Shown piece after piece: positions 18,166 through 27,470 of a DNA stretch of 64,000 bases (the stretch's first letter is position 1; each line of letters starts with the position of its first letter). This DNA is from Solobacterium moorei (GTDB lineage Bacteria > Bacillota_I > Bacilli_A > Erysipelotrichales > Erysipelotrichaceae). Under the pieces are notes generated by a model that made no database searches, had not been told where the DNA came from, and was given only the letters and a program-made list of their open reading frames with translations. Where the stretch lies: contig NZ_AP028934.1 of assembly GCF_036323475.1 (NCBI RefSeq), positions 682,001-746,000 of the forward strand, written 5' to 3'. A program made the position numbers and the translations under genes.

Positions 18166-20209
18166 ATTGGTTGCAAGAAATAGTAAGAGAGATAGAAAAA
18201 ACAACGGATTATATTTCGGCTCAATGATTATATCAATTATTGCTTTTTACATCATTCTTTCGTTATCACATCAGGATGTTATGATTTTTTTGCAGAAAAT
18301 GGAGAGTGATGCGGTAAGCAGACTTTTTACAATCATTCCGATTTTTTATATATCAACTCTGATAATACTGTTCTTTTTAGTATATTTTGCAAGTAGCATG
18401 CAGATGGAAAGAAGAAAGCATGAATTTGGTGTTTATCTCACATTAGGAATGCGTAGACAACATCTATTTTCTATGCTCATGCTTGAGGACTTTAGAAACA
18501 ATATAATCGCTCTTGGAATCGGGCTTCCTATTGCAATAATGATTTCGGAACTAATCAGTCTTGTAACAGCAAAAATAGTTGGACTTGGCATTATTGGTCA
18601 TAGATTCTCGCTGTCATTTATGGCAATATTGTTTACTATTGTCGGATTTATGATTGTAAAATTTATTGCTTTTATAATTTTAAGTACAAGAATAGCAAAC
18701 AAGGAAATTGGAGGGCTTCTTTTATATTCCCCTTCTGGAGTTAAAAGAATGCTGCCAAAAGGAATTTATTTAGTTGGTTCTATTATAGGTATTATGTTTC
18801 TTGTCAAAGCGTATCATTATGGAATAAGTGGTGAAGCGTGGGACAGCACAAGAAATATGGGAATCACAGTTTTGCTCGGTACTTTGGGTACGATTTTACT
18901 ATTCTTTGGAATACGCTTATTTATAGGTGCTTTGGTAAGCTTAGGAGGTAAACGCAAACTTCGTGCTTATAATTTTAGGCAGATTCAGGAATTAGTCATC
19001 CAGCGTTCCACTGTACTTGCAATTTGTTCTCTTTTGATTTTTTCTGCGTTATGTTTGTTTGGAGCAGGTGTTGCAATTTCAAGCAATAGTTCAAATAATC
19101 AAGCACATATTTTGGATTATACATTTAAGGATAATGATCTTGCTGCAGATGAAAATATTGATGTGAATAAAGTAGTAAAAAAACTTAAAGATGCAGGTCT
19201 GGAATCTCAATTTGAAAAAATAATTGAAATTAAGATAGGAAATCCAAAAGCGGATGGGGAAGTATCATTTGAGAATATTGTAAATATCCTAAAAAACTTG
19301 AAAGATAGCAAAAACAAAGAGATTTTGATTCATAACTTGGAGCAATATGATGATTGTGAGTTGATTTCCCTTTCCGGATATAATGAATTAAGAAAGGCTG
19401 CAAAATTAAAACCCATTGAATTAAAAGATAATGAAGCTGCTTTATACATGGGGCAAGAGTTTTTAATTGATTCGGATTTAATGAATGCTGTTGTTCAGGC
19501 AAATCCGCACATAAAAATTATGGGGAAAACTTTTAAAATCACCGAAGATGTGCAGTCTTTACCAATCGTAACTGATCGTGAGATTACAATTGCAGTAGCA
19601 ATGGTGGTTTCAGACGATGTTTTTGCAGAATACACAGACGGTACACACTCAAATTATGTCAGTGGAATTTTAGCTCCGAATATTGTTGAAGAAAAAGGAT
19701 TGATGCAGGCTATTTCTGCTACAAACGAAAAACTGGACAAGGCTTCCATTGAATATGAAAGCTATATACAAAATATGGGCAGACAGCTATTCTTTGTTAT
19801 ATCAGCAAGTTATATCACCATTTATCTTGCAGTTATTTTCCTTGTGGTTGCGAATACTATAATTGGTGTACAGTTCTTGATGGGACAAAGAAAATCACAT
19901 AGACGATACCAAACTTTGATTCATCTTGGTGCTACTTATGAAACACTTTGCAAATCATCGGGGAAACAAATCAACTGGTATTTCGGCTTACCAATAGTCA
20001 TTGCACTTATAAACAGTTTCTTTGGAGTTCGCTCGCTGTTTACGGGTATCTTGCCATCAAGTGTAAAGGCAAATATATCACAAGTATTTATTATAGCGAT
20101 TTTCATGATACTTTTGTTAGGTATATTTGAGGTTATATATATGGGAGTTGTAAAGAGAAATAGCAATAAATATTTGCTGTCTTTAATGGAACCCAAAAGA
20201 GAAGAATAA
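18155..20209 (+). CDS. BceB-type FtsX-domain permease
   Basis: 684-residue membrane protein with an N-terminal helix, two FtsX-like blocks (one near residues 55-205, one at the C-terminus), about ten membrane segments and a large extracellular domain between helices 7 and 8 (roughly residues 310-530) that in this family contacts the peptide ligand. MERRKHEFGVYLTLGMR is a BceB hallmark. ATG at 18155 is preferred to GTG at 18146 because GGAGG lies eight bases upstream. The overlap with the ATPase gene indicates translational coupling. Confidence 0.9.
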   Translation: MFSKLVARNSKRDRKNNGLYFGSMIISIIAFYIILSLSHQDVMIFLQKMESDAVSRLFTIIPIFYISTLIILFFLVYFASSMQMERRKHEFGVYLTLGMRRQHLFSMLMLEDFRNNIIALGIGLPIAIMISELISLVTAKIVGLGIIGHRFSLSFMAILFTIVGFMIVKFIAFIILSTRIANKEIGGLLLYSPSGVKRMLPKGIYLVGSIIGIMFLVKAYHYGISGEAWDSTRNMGITVLLGTLGTILLFFGIRLFIGALVSLGGKRKLRAYNFRQIQELVIQRSTVLAICSLLIFSALCLFGAGVAISSNSSNNQAHILDYTFKDNDLAADENIDVNKVVKKLKDAGLESQFEKIIEIKIGNPKADGEVSFENIVNILKNLKDSKNKEILIHNLEQYDDCELISLSGYNELRKAAKLKPIELKDNEAALYMGQEFLIDSDLMNAVVQANPHIKIMGKTFKITEDVQSLPIVTDREITIAVAMVVSDDVFAEYTDGTHSNYVSGILAPNIVEEKGLMQAISATNEKLDKASIEYESYIQNMGRQLFFVISASYITIYLAVIFLVVANTIIGVQFLMGQRKSHRRYQTLIHLGATYETLCKSSGKQINWYFGLPIVIALINSFFGVRSLFTGILPSSVKANISQVFIIAIFMILLLGIFEVIYMGVVKRNSNKYLLSLMEPKREE

Positions 20210-20241
20210 AATCATAAAAACTATGGAAAGGAGGGACTGAT

Positions 20242-20925
20242 ATGAAGCACATTTTAGTAATTGAAGATGAGCCGTTGATTAGAGATGAGATTGTAATTCT
20301 GTTAGAAAAAGCTGGATATCAAGTTGGTAAAATAACTGATTTTAAAGAAACCACTAAACAGGTGCAGAGATATGAAACAGATTTAATTATATTAGATTTA
20401 AATTTACCGGGAGAAACTGGATTTCAAATTTGTAAAAACTTAAAAACTAAAAGCTCTATACCCATATTAGTCCTTACTTCCCGTGAGCAGTTAAAAGATG
20501 AAATTTACGCTTTAAAGTTAGGAGCAGACGAATATTTGACAAAGCCTTTCAGAAAAGAAAGGCTTTTGGCACGCATAGAAAATCTATTAAAACGCTATGA
20601 AGGAAGAAATAATCTACTCGAAAAAGATAATTTTTTGCTGGATAGAAATACATACACACTTTATATTGATGGGAATTCTATCCTGCTTCCTCAAAATCAA
20701 GGAAAGCTATTAGAAGCTCTGTTGACAACGGACGACAATGTGGTAACAAAAGAAGATCTTAGCATGAAGCTCTGGAATACCACTGAATTTATTGACGAAA
20801 ATGCTTTGCAAGTAAATATTACAAGATTAAAAAAAGTGATGAAAGAAGTGGGCATTGCTTTTCAAGTTAAGTCTGTAAGGGGGATAGGATATAAATTGGA
20901 AAGGGTGGTGAACAATGAAGAATAA
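20242..20925 (+). CDS. OmpR-family response regulator (BceR-type)
   Basis: 227 residues. Receiver domain with acidic pocket Glu8-Asp9, phospho-acceptor Asp52 in IILDLNLPGETG, Thr/Ser switch in VLTSREQ and Lys in GADEYLTKPF. C-terminal winged helix with LEALLTTDDNVVTKEDL and VKSVRGIGYKLE. AAAGGAGGG upstream. It overlaps the kinase gene by 11 bases. It probably activates the upstream transporter genes in response to peptide antibiotics. Confidence 0.93.
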   Translation: MKHILVIEDEPLIRDEIVILLEKAGYQVGKITDFKETTKQVQRYETDLIILDLNLPGETGFQICKNLKTKSSIPILVLTSREQLKDEIYALKLGADEYLTKPFRKERLLARIENLLKRYEGRNNLLEKDNFLLDRNTYTLYIDGNSILLPQNQGKLLEALLTTDDNVVTKEDLSMKLWNTTEFIDENALQVNITRLKKVMKEVGIAFQVKSVRGIGYKLERVVNNEE

Positions 20926-21913
20926 ATTAAAATATTTGGACGCATATTTACCTTGGTTATTTATTCTTTTAGGGTTTGATATGTTCACTGTAATCTTGCT
21001 TTGGCTTTCAGATATAAGAATATTTCAGGCGCTTTCAGTCCTTTTGATTTTAACCACGATAGTATTATTTTCAATCTTATCAACTGTACTTGTAGGAAAA
21101 GAAATAAAAAAGATAAATGGGTATAAGGTATTTTTATCTTATCCTGAAAAAAACACTGAACTTGAATTGTTGCGACTATGCAGTGAATCGGAAAAAGAAT
21201 GTATTAAGGAAATGGCATCTGCTTTTTATGAAAAACAGATGGATATAGAAAGGGGAAAATCTTTATTATCAGAATATGAAGAATATGTTGAGATGTGGGC
21301 TCATGAAATTAAATTGCCTCTTTCTCTTCTTTCTCTTGTTCTGGATAATCAAAATGAGAACTTACCTAAAGATGTTGCTTTTAAATTAGATTATGTAAGA
21401 AATCAAATTCAAAGCAATGTATCTCAAATTTTGTTTTATCACAGAATAAAAAGTGATAAAAAAGATTTCCTCTTTGAAGATGTTGATCTACAAGAAAGTA
21501 TATGCGATGTTTTAGAGAGCTTTAAACCCTTATTGGAAGAAAAGAATTTTAAAGTTGAACTAAATTGCATTCACGGAATATCTTATACAGATCGTCGTAG
21601 CTTTGAATTCATCATTTCTCAACTCATTTCTAATGCAGCAAAATATAGCACAGAAAATCCTGAACTAAATATTTCAATGAAAAAATGTGATGAAAAGAAT
21701 GTTATTGTTATTAGAGATAATGGATGTGGAGTTAAGGCTTGCGACTTGCCTCATTTATTTGAAAAAGGATTTACTGGAGATTCCGGGAATACAAGGAAGA
21801 AATCAACAGGAATGGGATTATATCTTGTAAAACAGTTAGCGGATGCTTTAAAAATAGATATTGAAGTAAGAAGCGACTGGACAAAAGGTTTTGAGATTAA
21901 TCTTTATCTTTAG
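20915..21913 (+). CDS. Intramembrane-sensing histidine kinase (BceS-type)
   Basis: 332 residues. Two membrane helices within the first 60 residues with almost no external loop, then a linker and a short dimerization region with the phospho-acceptor His130 in MWAHEIKLPLSLL. ATP-binding boxes include ISNAAKYS (N), IRDNGCGVK (G1) and STGMGLYLVKQLA (G2). Kinases of this type do not bind the drug themselves but read transporter activity. The stop is followed within a few bases by an IS110 copy, which may have displaced the original terminator. Confidence 0.92.
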   Translation: MKNKLKYLDAYLPWLFILLGFDMFTVILLWLSDIRIFQALSVLLILTTIVLFSILSTVLVGKEIKKINGYKVFLSYPEKNTELELLRLCSESEKECIKEMASAFYEKQMDIERGKSLLSEYEEYVEMWAHEIKLPLSLLSLVLDNQNENLPKDVAFKLDYVRNQIQSNVSQILFYHRIKSDKKDFLFEDVDLQESICDVLESFKPLLEEKNFKVELNCIHGISYTDRRSFEFIISQLISNAAKYSTENPELNISMKKCDEKNVIVIRDNGCGVKACDLPHLFEKGFTGDSGNTRKKSTGMGLYLVKQLADALKIDIEVRSDWTKGFEINLYL

Positions 21914-22052
21914 AATTTTTTAAATAAAAACTTGATAACTTAAGTCAAGAAGAAATTTCTAATCTTTAGTGATTTCTTCTTTTTCGTTTTGTGCATTATT
22001 AAAACAAGAGAAATTATATCTCCCATTTTGCTAGATTAGGTTTATACTGTTG

Positions 22053-23273
22053 CTAAGAATGATATAGAGTACCATTCTTACATAGGCTATAGATTATGAC
22101 CAGTAATTTATGAGCACTAGCAGTATAGGCAGCTTTAGACGACAATGGGCATTGGGTCTGCTGTCTTTTCTTTTTGGTGAATTCATATAGTGGATCTTCT
22201 TTGCGCAATCGATAATTACATTGTGCACCAAGGTATAAAAGGCATCGCAAATGCTTATTGCCTTTCTTTGATATCTTGAGATGCAGTCCATCAATATCTC
22301 CGGATTGTTGTATCTTTGGATTCAAGCCTGCATATGCCACGATAGCCGCTCTGTTATCAAATCGGCTTACATCTCCAAGCTCTGCTATGATACGGGCTGC
22401 CAGATTCTCTCCGATTCCAACAATACTAACAACAGATGCAAAATAAGGACATGTTCGTGCTATCTCTATCATTTCCTTCAATAGTGAATCGCATTTTTTC
22501 TTCTGTTCCTGCACGTTCTCTATCAAGCTTGGCAATTTGACTACTTCTATATCATCGATATCACATCCTGAATAGCACTCCTTTGCCTTCTCGTAGATCT
22601 TATGTACGATTCTTTCTGTATATCCTTTTAAATGACCTGTACGATGCCCAACGGTCTTAACGATGGTATCCTCTCTATGGCCCAATAGTAAGGATGGATG
22701 AGGATATCTTTTTAATATCTCCATTGGGAGTGGATCATACAGATTTTGATTCCCTTTAAAGGTCTTATCAATCCTTGGATATATGATATCCAGCATGGAT
22801 CTCAAACTCACTTTGCGTTTCCGAAGATGAACCAACTCACTTTCATATATACGGCTCAATTGATAGAGTCTTTTGTACTCTTGTGGTTGTGCTTGATATT
22901 GTCTTAGTTCCTTCTCACAATAGTACGCTTTTGCGATATGTGCACAGTCTAATGCGTCTGTCTTATTACTATGTAGGGAGGTCTTGCGATAGGTCGCAGA
23001 TAATAATGGAGAAATGATGTAGTACCTTATCTTGTGGTCTTCAAGATATTTTTGTAGTGGTCGATGATAGACACCTGTAGCCTCAAAGATAACTGGTATA
23101 TCTTCTCGTTCTGTCTTAGCTTCAAGGTCTTTGATAGTTTGCCCTAATTTCTGGAAACCATCGATCGTAGCTGAAAGCTGCTTTGGTTTTCGCATTGGAT
23201 GTCCATTCTCTATGAAGGGCTGGTAGTGACAGGAACCCTTTGATACATCCACTGTAATGATTGGTCCTTCCAT
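22053..23273 (-). CDS. IS110-family transposase (DEDD), copy 2
   Basis: 406 residues, identical to the copy at 3828-5048 apart from His replacing Tyr in DALDCAHIAKAYYC. Catalytic regions ITVDVSKG, FEATGV and KTDALD are intact, as is the C-terminal AGLNPKIQQSG segment, so it looks functional. The start follows GAAAGGAG. Confidence 0.95.
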   Translation of the reverse strand: MEGPIITVDVSKGSCHYQPFIENGHPMRKPKQLSATIDGFQKLGQTIKDLEAKTEREDIPVIFEATGVYHRPLQKYLEDHKIRYYIISPLLSATYRKTSLHSNKTDALDCAHIAKAYYCEKELRQYQAQPQEYKRLYQLSRIYESELVHLRKRKVSLRSMLDIIYPRIDKTFKGNQNLYDPLPMEILKRYPHPSLLLGHREDTIVKTVGHRTGHLKGYTERIVHKIYEKAKECYSGCDIDDIEVVKLPSLIENVQEQKKKCDSLLKEMIEIARTCPYFASVVSIVGIGENLAARIIAELGDVSRFDNRAAIVAYAGLNPKIQQSGDIDGLHLKISKKGNKHLRCLLYLGAQCNYRLRKEDPLYEFTKKKRQQTQCPLSSKAAYTASAHKLLVIIYSLCKNGTLYHS

Positions 23274-23330
23274 GATGGAATACTCCTTTCTTTCTGATAT
23301 GCATAATGTCTTGGTAAACTTCCCCATCCC

Positions 23331-23501
23331 CACATCCGACTATTTTTCTGGCTTATATACGACATATCTAACTGTTTCCTGGATTGTCATCTTGATAAAG
23401 CAGCCTAAGAATATAGGAGGGAAGCAGAACGCTTTTTATTACGGACTCAATGATATCACTGGTCTAAAAGAAGGTACGTTCTCACTTTACCCAGACCAAT
23501 T
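23331..23501 (-). ncRNA. Putative bridge RNA of IS110 copy 2
   Basis: Mirror of the leader RNA in copy 1, with the same donor-loop sequences TTATCAAG and AGAAAAA. The target loop differs by four bases. On its A-rich side the copy reads AATAAAAA, an exact complement of this copy's own right flank TTTTTATT. RNA ends are unknown. Confidence 0.6.
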
Positions 23502-23623
23502 CCCATACATGCCTGTACGAGAAAGGCCAGAAACATTCTAGTGTCCCTGACCTCTATATCATATTCTTCTTCTGAAGTTTTTTCTCTATGATCAGGACTA
23601 GATTATTCCTGATTTCATAATAG

Positions 23624-23651
23624 AAAAATAGGAGATAAAGATTATCTCTCC
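23624..23651 (-). terminator. Relaxase terminator used as IS110 target
   Basis: On the minus strand GAGATA (23648-23643) pairs with TATCTC (23637-23632), then CTA and T5 at 23628-23624. It overlaps the relaxase stop codon. The IS110 copy starts inside the T-tract. Confidence 0.65.
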
Positions 23652-24973
23652 ATCTCCTTATCCATATAAATTCCATAGTTCTTTCGTATTTGATAAAGCT
23701 CGTCCATAGTGGATTTTGAGGAAGAATACTCTTGCATAAGGGTATTCTTTTTTTCTTGTAATTTATCAAGCTCAGCTAAAATATCCTTTGAATTTGGGAG
23801 CTTGGAATAAGATTTTTTAAGCTCTGAGAGAGCATTTTCATATAGGGTAATCTGAGCTTTGTACTCTTCAAAAAATGCCTTGTCAGACGGATTAGCAGTA
23901 TATTCCTTGTAGCACGCTCTGTATTTTTTAACGGTATGAACTTGCTCCATAGTGGTAGAAAGCTTCTGCATTTCCTTATCAATAGCCTTGATTTTCTCTT
24001 GTATATTTTGCCTTTCATCGGCTGCTTTTTGAATATACTCGTCAAGCTGTTTAACGGATTTAATGCCATGTTCTCTGATATAAATAACAGACTCAGCCAT
24101 TGTATTAAGGTTATGTTTGGTTGCCCAATATTCATAGCCTCTGCTCTCTTTCACTTTGGCATTAGTATTCATATTGATAACATTTCCGATTCGTTTTTTG
24201 ACAGGCGGAGCTTTAATAGATTGATTTTCTGTAAGACGCTCTTTTAATCTTTCTTCTGTATAATCTTCACCAATCGTCTTAGCTCTTGTAAATCTCTGCT
24301 TATCTTTTGGCTTAAAGGCAATGTGTTTGCCATGTTTTATTTCATAACCAAGTTCCGCCATTTTCTTTAGAAATTCTTCCCAATCATTAGAATGTTTTAT
24401 TAAACGATCAATGTCAAATTGAAGCCTGCTTTTCCAAGAAGTACCTTTCTTAGATTGCTCATTTTCATACCATGACTTACCATTTGTTTTGTACTTTTTC
24501 TTATAGCTCTCGTAGAACTCGTCAATCACAGATAGGTTGTTTTCTTTGCATAGCTTATCGCTTTGATACCTGATCTGGTGGTAACTTCTTTTGTTAGACT
24601 GATAGCACTTGCCTGTTACCATATTTACATTATTGAATATGATATGATTGTGGATATGCCCTTTATCTATGTGGGTAGATAGGACATATTCGTACTCATC
24701 CTTTAATATCTTTTTACACAGTTCAAGACCGATTTGATGTGCCATTTCAGGACTTGCTTCTCCGGGTAAAAAGGATTGAATAAGGTGTCTTGCAAGAACA
24801 GTTCCGTTTGTGCCGGCATCATTTCTTGTTCTTAAAAACTGGGTATGAGCAGTTTCCTGATGACATTTATGAGTGCTTACTAAGATTTGCTCATCTGTTT
24901 TTTCTCCATTAATAATATATGAAATGGCAAGATTAAGGGTTGATTTTATAGGATGTATTTTTGTAATAGCCAT
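23642..24973 (-). CDS. mobA: MobA-type relaxase (MOBP-like mobilization nuclease)
   Basis: 443 residues. The relaxase domain occupies the N-terminal half: an early tyrosine (ISYIINGEK), and the metal-binding triad in HIDKGHIHNHIIFN (His101, His106, His108/110). The C-terminal half is coiled coil. It nicks oriT and leads the strand into the recipient. GGAGGTGATT upstream overlaps the end of mobC, so the two are co-transcribed. The gene is on the opposite strand to topB and the helicase, facing the Bce module. Confidence 0.92.
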   Translation of the reverse strand: MAITKIHPIKSTLNLAISYIINGEKTDEQILVSTHKCHQETAHTQFLRTRNDAGTNGTVLARHLIQSFLPGEASPEMAHQIGLELCKKILKDEYEYVLSTHIDKGHIHNHIIFNNVNMVTGKCYQSNKRSYHQIRYQSDKLCKENNLSVIDEFYESYKKKYKTNGKSWYENEQSKKGTSWKSRLQFDIDRLIKHSNDWEEFLKKMAELGYEIKHGKHIAFKPKDKQRFTRAKTIGEDYTEERLKERLTENQSIKAPPVKKRIGNVINMNTNAKVKESRGYEYWATKHNLNTMAESVIYIREHGIKSVKQLDEYIQKAADERQNIQEKIKAIDKEMQKLSTTMEQVHTVKKYRACYKEYTANPSDKAFFEEYKAQITLYENALSELKKSYSKLPNSKDILAELDKLQEKKNTLMQEYSSSKSTMDELYQIRKNYGIYMDKEMER

Positions 24974-24978
24974 AAGTT

Positions 24979-25329
24979 TTAATCACCTCCGGAAGTTCTG
25001 TTAAGAAGCAGGGAATGTATTTGCCACAACTCTTTTGAGAAATATTCAATCTGCTTTTTCATATCGTTTATATCGTCCTTATAGATTATGCCGGTGGAAT
25101 TTACACGCTTTGCAATCTGATTGATGTTGCTTGTAGCGTTGGAAAGTAAGCCCTGTAAATCTCTAAATGGCTCTAAATCCACTTGATATATTTCCTTTTC
25201 TAAAACGCACTTGCGAATGAAATGGCTCATATTTCTGCATTTAGCAAGTTTTCTTTTCTCCTCAAAAAGAGCCTTTTCTTCTTCGGTTAATTTAATTTCA
25301 AGTCTTTCATTTCGTATTCTATTTGCCAT
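24979..25329 (-). CDS. mobC: MobC-like relaxosome protein
   Basis: 116 residues. Ribbon-helix-helix-like N-terminus (LEIKLTEEEKALFEEKRK, CRNMSHFIRKCVL) and the MobC C-terminal pattern NINQIAKRVNSTG. It binds oriT and helps the relaxase open the DNA. The stop is five bases before the relaxase ATG. The ribosome site is AAAGGAGG. Confidence 0.88.
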   Translation of the reverse strand: MANRIRNERLEIKLTEEEKALFEEKRKLAKCRNMSHFIRKCVLEKEIYQVDLEPFRDLQGLLSNATSNINQIAKRVNSTGIIYKDDINDMKKQIEYFSKELWQIHSLLLNRTSGGD

Positions 25330-25600
25330 AGGTAAATCCTCCTTTGAATGTATTTCGGGGTCTTAGGGTACACCCTAACAAGTTAAAAATTGATAAAAAA
25401 AGAAGCAGATCCCAGAGGGCTGCTTCATCAATTTTTTCGTAAGTGTCCGTACACTTACTGTGCTTGCTACAAAAGAATGATTTGTAGATTAAGCGTTAAG
25501 CAAGTTTTGAATTTATAGCTGTATTATAACAAACAATTATGGTCTATTCTATATAAAGATTGCCAAAATACAGATAATGATTGAGGTTACAGAACTGTTA
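25330..25600 (-). other. Probable oriT region
   Basis: 270 bp without a gene upstream of mobC. It contains three inverted repeats: TTAGGGT/ACCCTAA (25363-25378), a hairpin GAAGCAG/CTGCTTC (25402-25426) followed by a T-run, and a perfect GTAAGTGT-CCGT-ACACTTAC (25439-25458). Clustered inverted repeats beside mobC-mobA are the normal setting of oriT. The nick site cannot be assigned from sequence alone. Confidence 0.5.
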
Positions 25601-25603
25601 ATA

Positions 25604-26593
25604 TCATAAATACTTTTTAGAAGTTGAAATTGTAGAACTAAAGCTGTGGAAATTAGAATTATCTTTTCTATATTCACGTGGCGTGCATCCTACATGTTGT
25701 TTGAAAATATAAGTAAAACTGCTTTGATGAGAATACCCTACGGTTGTAGCAATTTGTTGAATAGATAACTCATTTTCTAATAATAATCTTTTTGCTTTAT
25801 CTATACGGCAGTTCTTAATAAATTCTACAATTGTACATCCATATATTGAGTGAAATAGTTCAGACAGTTTAGATTTGCTCATATTACACATGCGTGCATA
25901 CATTTGAATGTTCGTTGGATTGGAAAAGTTTTGTTCTAAATAGTGACCAAGACGATGAAGTGCTTTTGAATCTTCTTTGTCTATAACTTTGTGAACAGCA
26001 TTGCTTTTCCAAGATAAAAGTGCGGTGATTATTTCTAATATTTTAGCCTCATAGAATAGTTCCGAGATTTCTGATGTTGGTGTGTATGTGGCAATATCAT
26101 CAAGTATTGTTGAGATTTTTGGTATAAATAGGTCTGTACCAATTTGAGGGACTATTTCTGAAAGTGAAGAAAAATCTTGATGAAATATTTTTGGAAGGTA
26201 TTCTTCGTAATATTCAGGAAAAATTGAAACTCCAACACTGTCATGCCAAATCCCGGCAGGAATTGTATATTCATGCTCGCCATTGTCAAGGTAATAACCA
26301 ATAAGTTGATTTTTTTGATTACAATTATTTTTTATTGCTCTTGCAACATAATATGAACTTTGGGAAATTACCAACATTTTAGGGTGATAATATCTGTAAT
26401 GCATTTCATTATAAAAACAAAGATGGTAAATATTTATAGAACAAAATGCATTTACAGGGTATGTCCATAGATATCCTTCGCCAGTATTATCTTTTGGCAC
26501 CATGGTAAAACCGCCACTAGGTTTGATATCAGATTTATCGGGAATTAGATTTAGTTGAGATAATAAACCTGAATAAAGTTTATCAGCATACAT
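25604..26593 (-). CDS. AraC-family transcriptional regulator
   Basis: 329 residues. N-terminal sensing domain of unknown ligand, and a C-terminal double helix-turn-helix (MYARMCNMSKSKLSELF, IQQIATTVGYSHQSSFTYIF, VGCTPREYRK). ATG at 26593 follows AAAGGAG; the in-frame ORF start 18 codons upstream lacks one. Divergent from the ECF transporter operon, which it probably activates. The pairing of an AraC protein with transporter genes is like YbtA-type metal or siderophore loci, but the ligand is unknown. Confidence 0.88.
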   Translation of the reverse strand: MYADKLYSGLLSQLNLIPDKSDIKPSGGFTMVPKDNTGEGYLWTYPVNAFCSINIYHLCFYNEMHYRYYHPKMLVISQSSYYVARAIKNNCNQKNQLIGYYLDNGEHEYTIPAGIWHDSVGVSIFPEYYEEYLPKIFHQDFSSLSEIVPQIGTDLFIPKISTILDDIATYTPTSEISELFYEAKILEIITALLSWKSNAVHKVIDKEDSKALHRLGHYLEQNFSNPTNIQMYARMCNMSKSKLSELFHSIYGCTIVEFIKNCRIDKAKRLLLENELSIQQIATTVGYSHQSSFTYIFKQHVGCTPREYRKDNSNFHSFSSTISTSKKYL

Positions 26594-26698
26594 TTGCGAC
26601 GCTCCTTTTATAAAATGTCCAGAACTTTTAGTATAATGTCCAAACAAAATTTAGAGATATTGCAAAGAATAACTTTGAATATTATACTAAAATATATT

Positions 26699-26716
26699 GG
26701 TTAGTCATGTCTAACC
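26699..26716. promoter_or_regulatory. Palindrome GGTTAG-N6-CTAACC in the divergent promoter region
   Basis: Perfect 6-bp arms around TCATGT, lying between the AraC gene and the ECF operon. On the minus strand a TATAAT lies just downstream, so a protein bound here would act on the AraC promoter and possibly on both. The arms resemble iron-type repressor half-sites (GGTTAG), which is only suggestive. Confidence 0.4.
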
Positions 26717-26858
26717 TTTTGAATATATTATATGCTGAACCACAAGGAAAATCAAGCAAAATGAGTTTATAAATTAATAATATGTATTGGATAAAATGCT
26801 AAGTGATATTTCCTGAGTATCAAGCGTAAATATAAAAAAATTAAGGAGGATGTATTAC

Positions 26859-27470
26859 ATGACAGATAAGAAAGGTTCGAATACAAACAAATTAAATGGT
26901 AAAGATTTAATCAATGCGGGGATTTTTTCAGCGATTTATCTGGTTATTATTATTGCAGTCGCATGCACTTTGGGGTTGATTCCAATTGGCTTTTTACTTC
27001 TCGCTTTTGTTGTCCCATTTATAGGAGGTATTCCGATGATGCTTTATTTTACAAAAATAAAAAAATTTGGAATGCTAATAATTTTGCAGACTGTAATTGG
27101 AATAGCCATGATTTTAACAGGAATGGGATATGATCTATTGATTTGGGCAATCATAACAGGAATTGTTGGAGAACTTATTTTGAAAGCTTCCAAATACCAA
27201 AAGAGCATGGGGTGTGTTCTTGCATATGCAGTATCAAGTATATGTATTGCGGGAAATTATGTACATTGGCTCACAGCGAGTCAGGAATGGTTAAAGAATA
27301 AGGCAGCTAGCTATGGAGAAACATTTATGTATTCTATTTATGGATGGTTTCATAGTAACTGGTGGTTATTCCCTCTTTTGATTGTTTCTTGCTTTGTGGG
27401 CGGATTTCTTGGCGGGATGATTGGTCGTAAGGTTTTGAGGAAACATTTTGAAAGAAGCGGGTTGGTGTAA
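26859..27470 (+). CDS. ECF transporter S component (Trep_Strep/MptS family)
   Basis: 203-residue membrane protein with about six hydrophobic segments, starting MTDKKGSNTNKLNGKDLINAG. The motif NGKDLINAGIFSAIYLV and a C-terminal FVGGFLGGMIGRKVLRKHF are typical of the Trep_Strep family that serves as substrate-binding membrane subunit for an EcfT/EcfA module. ATG at 26859 follows AAGGAGGATG. The stop overlaps the ecfT start, and ecfA follows, making a complete dedicated ECF importer. Substrate unknown. Confidence 0.87.
   Translation: MTDKKGSNTNKLNGKDLINAGIFSAIYLVIIIAVACTLGLIPIGFLLLAFVVPFIGGIPMMLYFTKIKKFGMLIILQTVIGIAMILTGMGYDLLIWAIITGIVGELILKASKYQKSMGCVLAYAVSSICIAGNYVHWLTASQEWLKNKAASYGETFMYSIYGWFHSNWWLFPLLIVSCFVGGFLGGMIGRKVLRKHFERSGLV

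Larger units (their letters stand above)
21926..23628 (-). mobile_element. IS110-family insertion sequence, copy 2 (inverted)
   Basis: 1703-bp inverted copy of the element at 3473-5175, bounded by the same T5 ends. In element orientation its left flank is the terminator hairpin of the relaxase gene and its right flank is the end of the kinase gene. Leader differences from copy 1 lie at 23475, 23472, 23459 and 23440. Confidence 0.9.
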
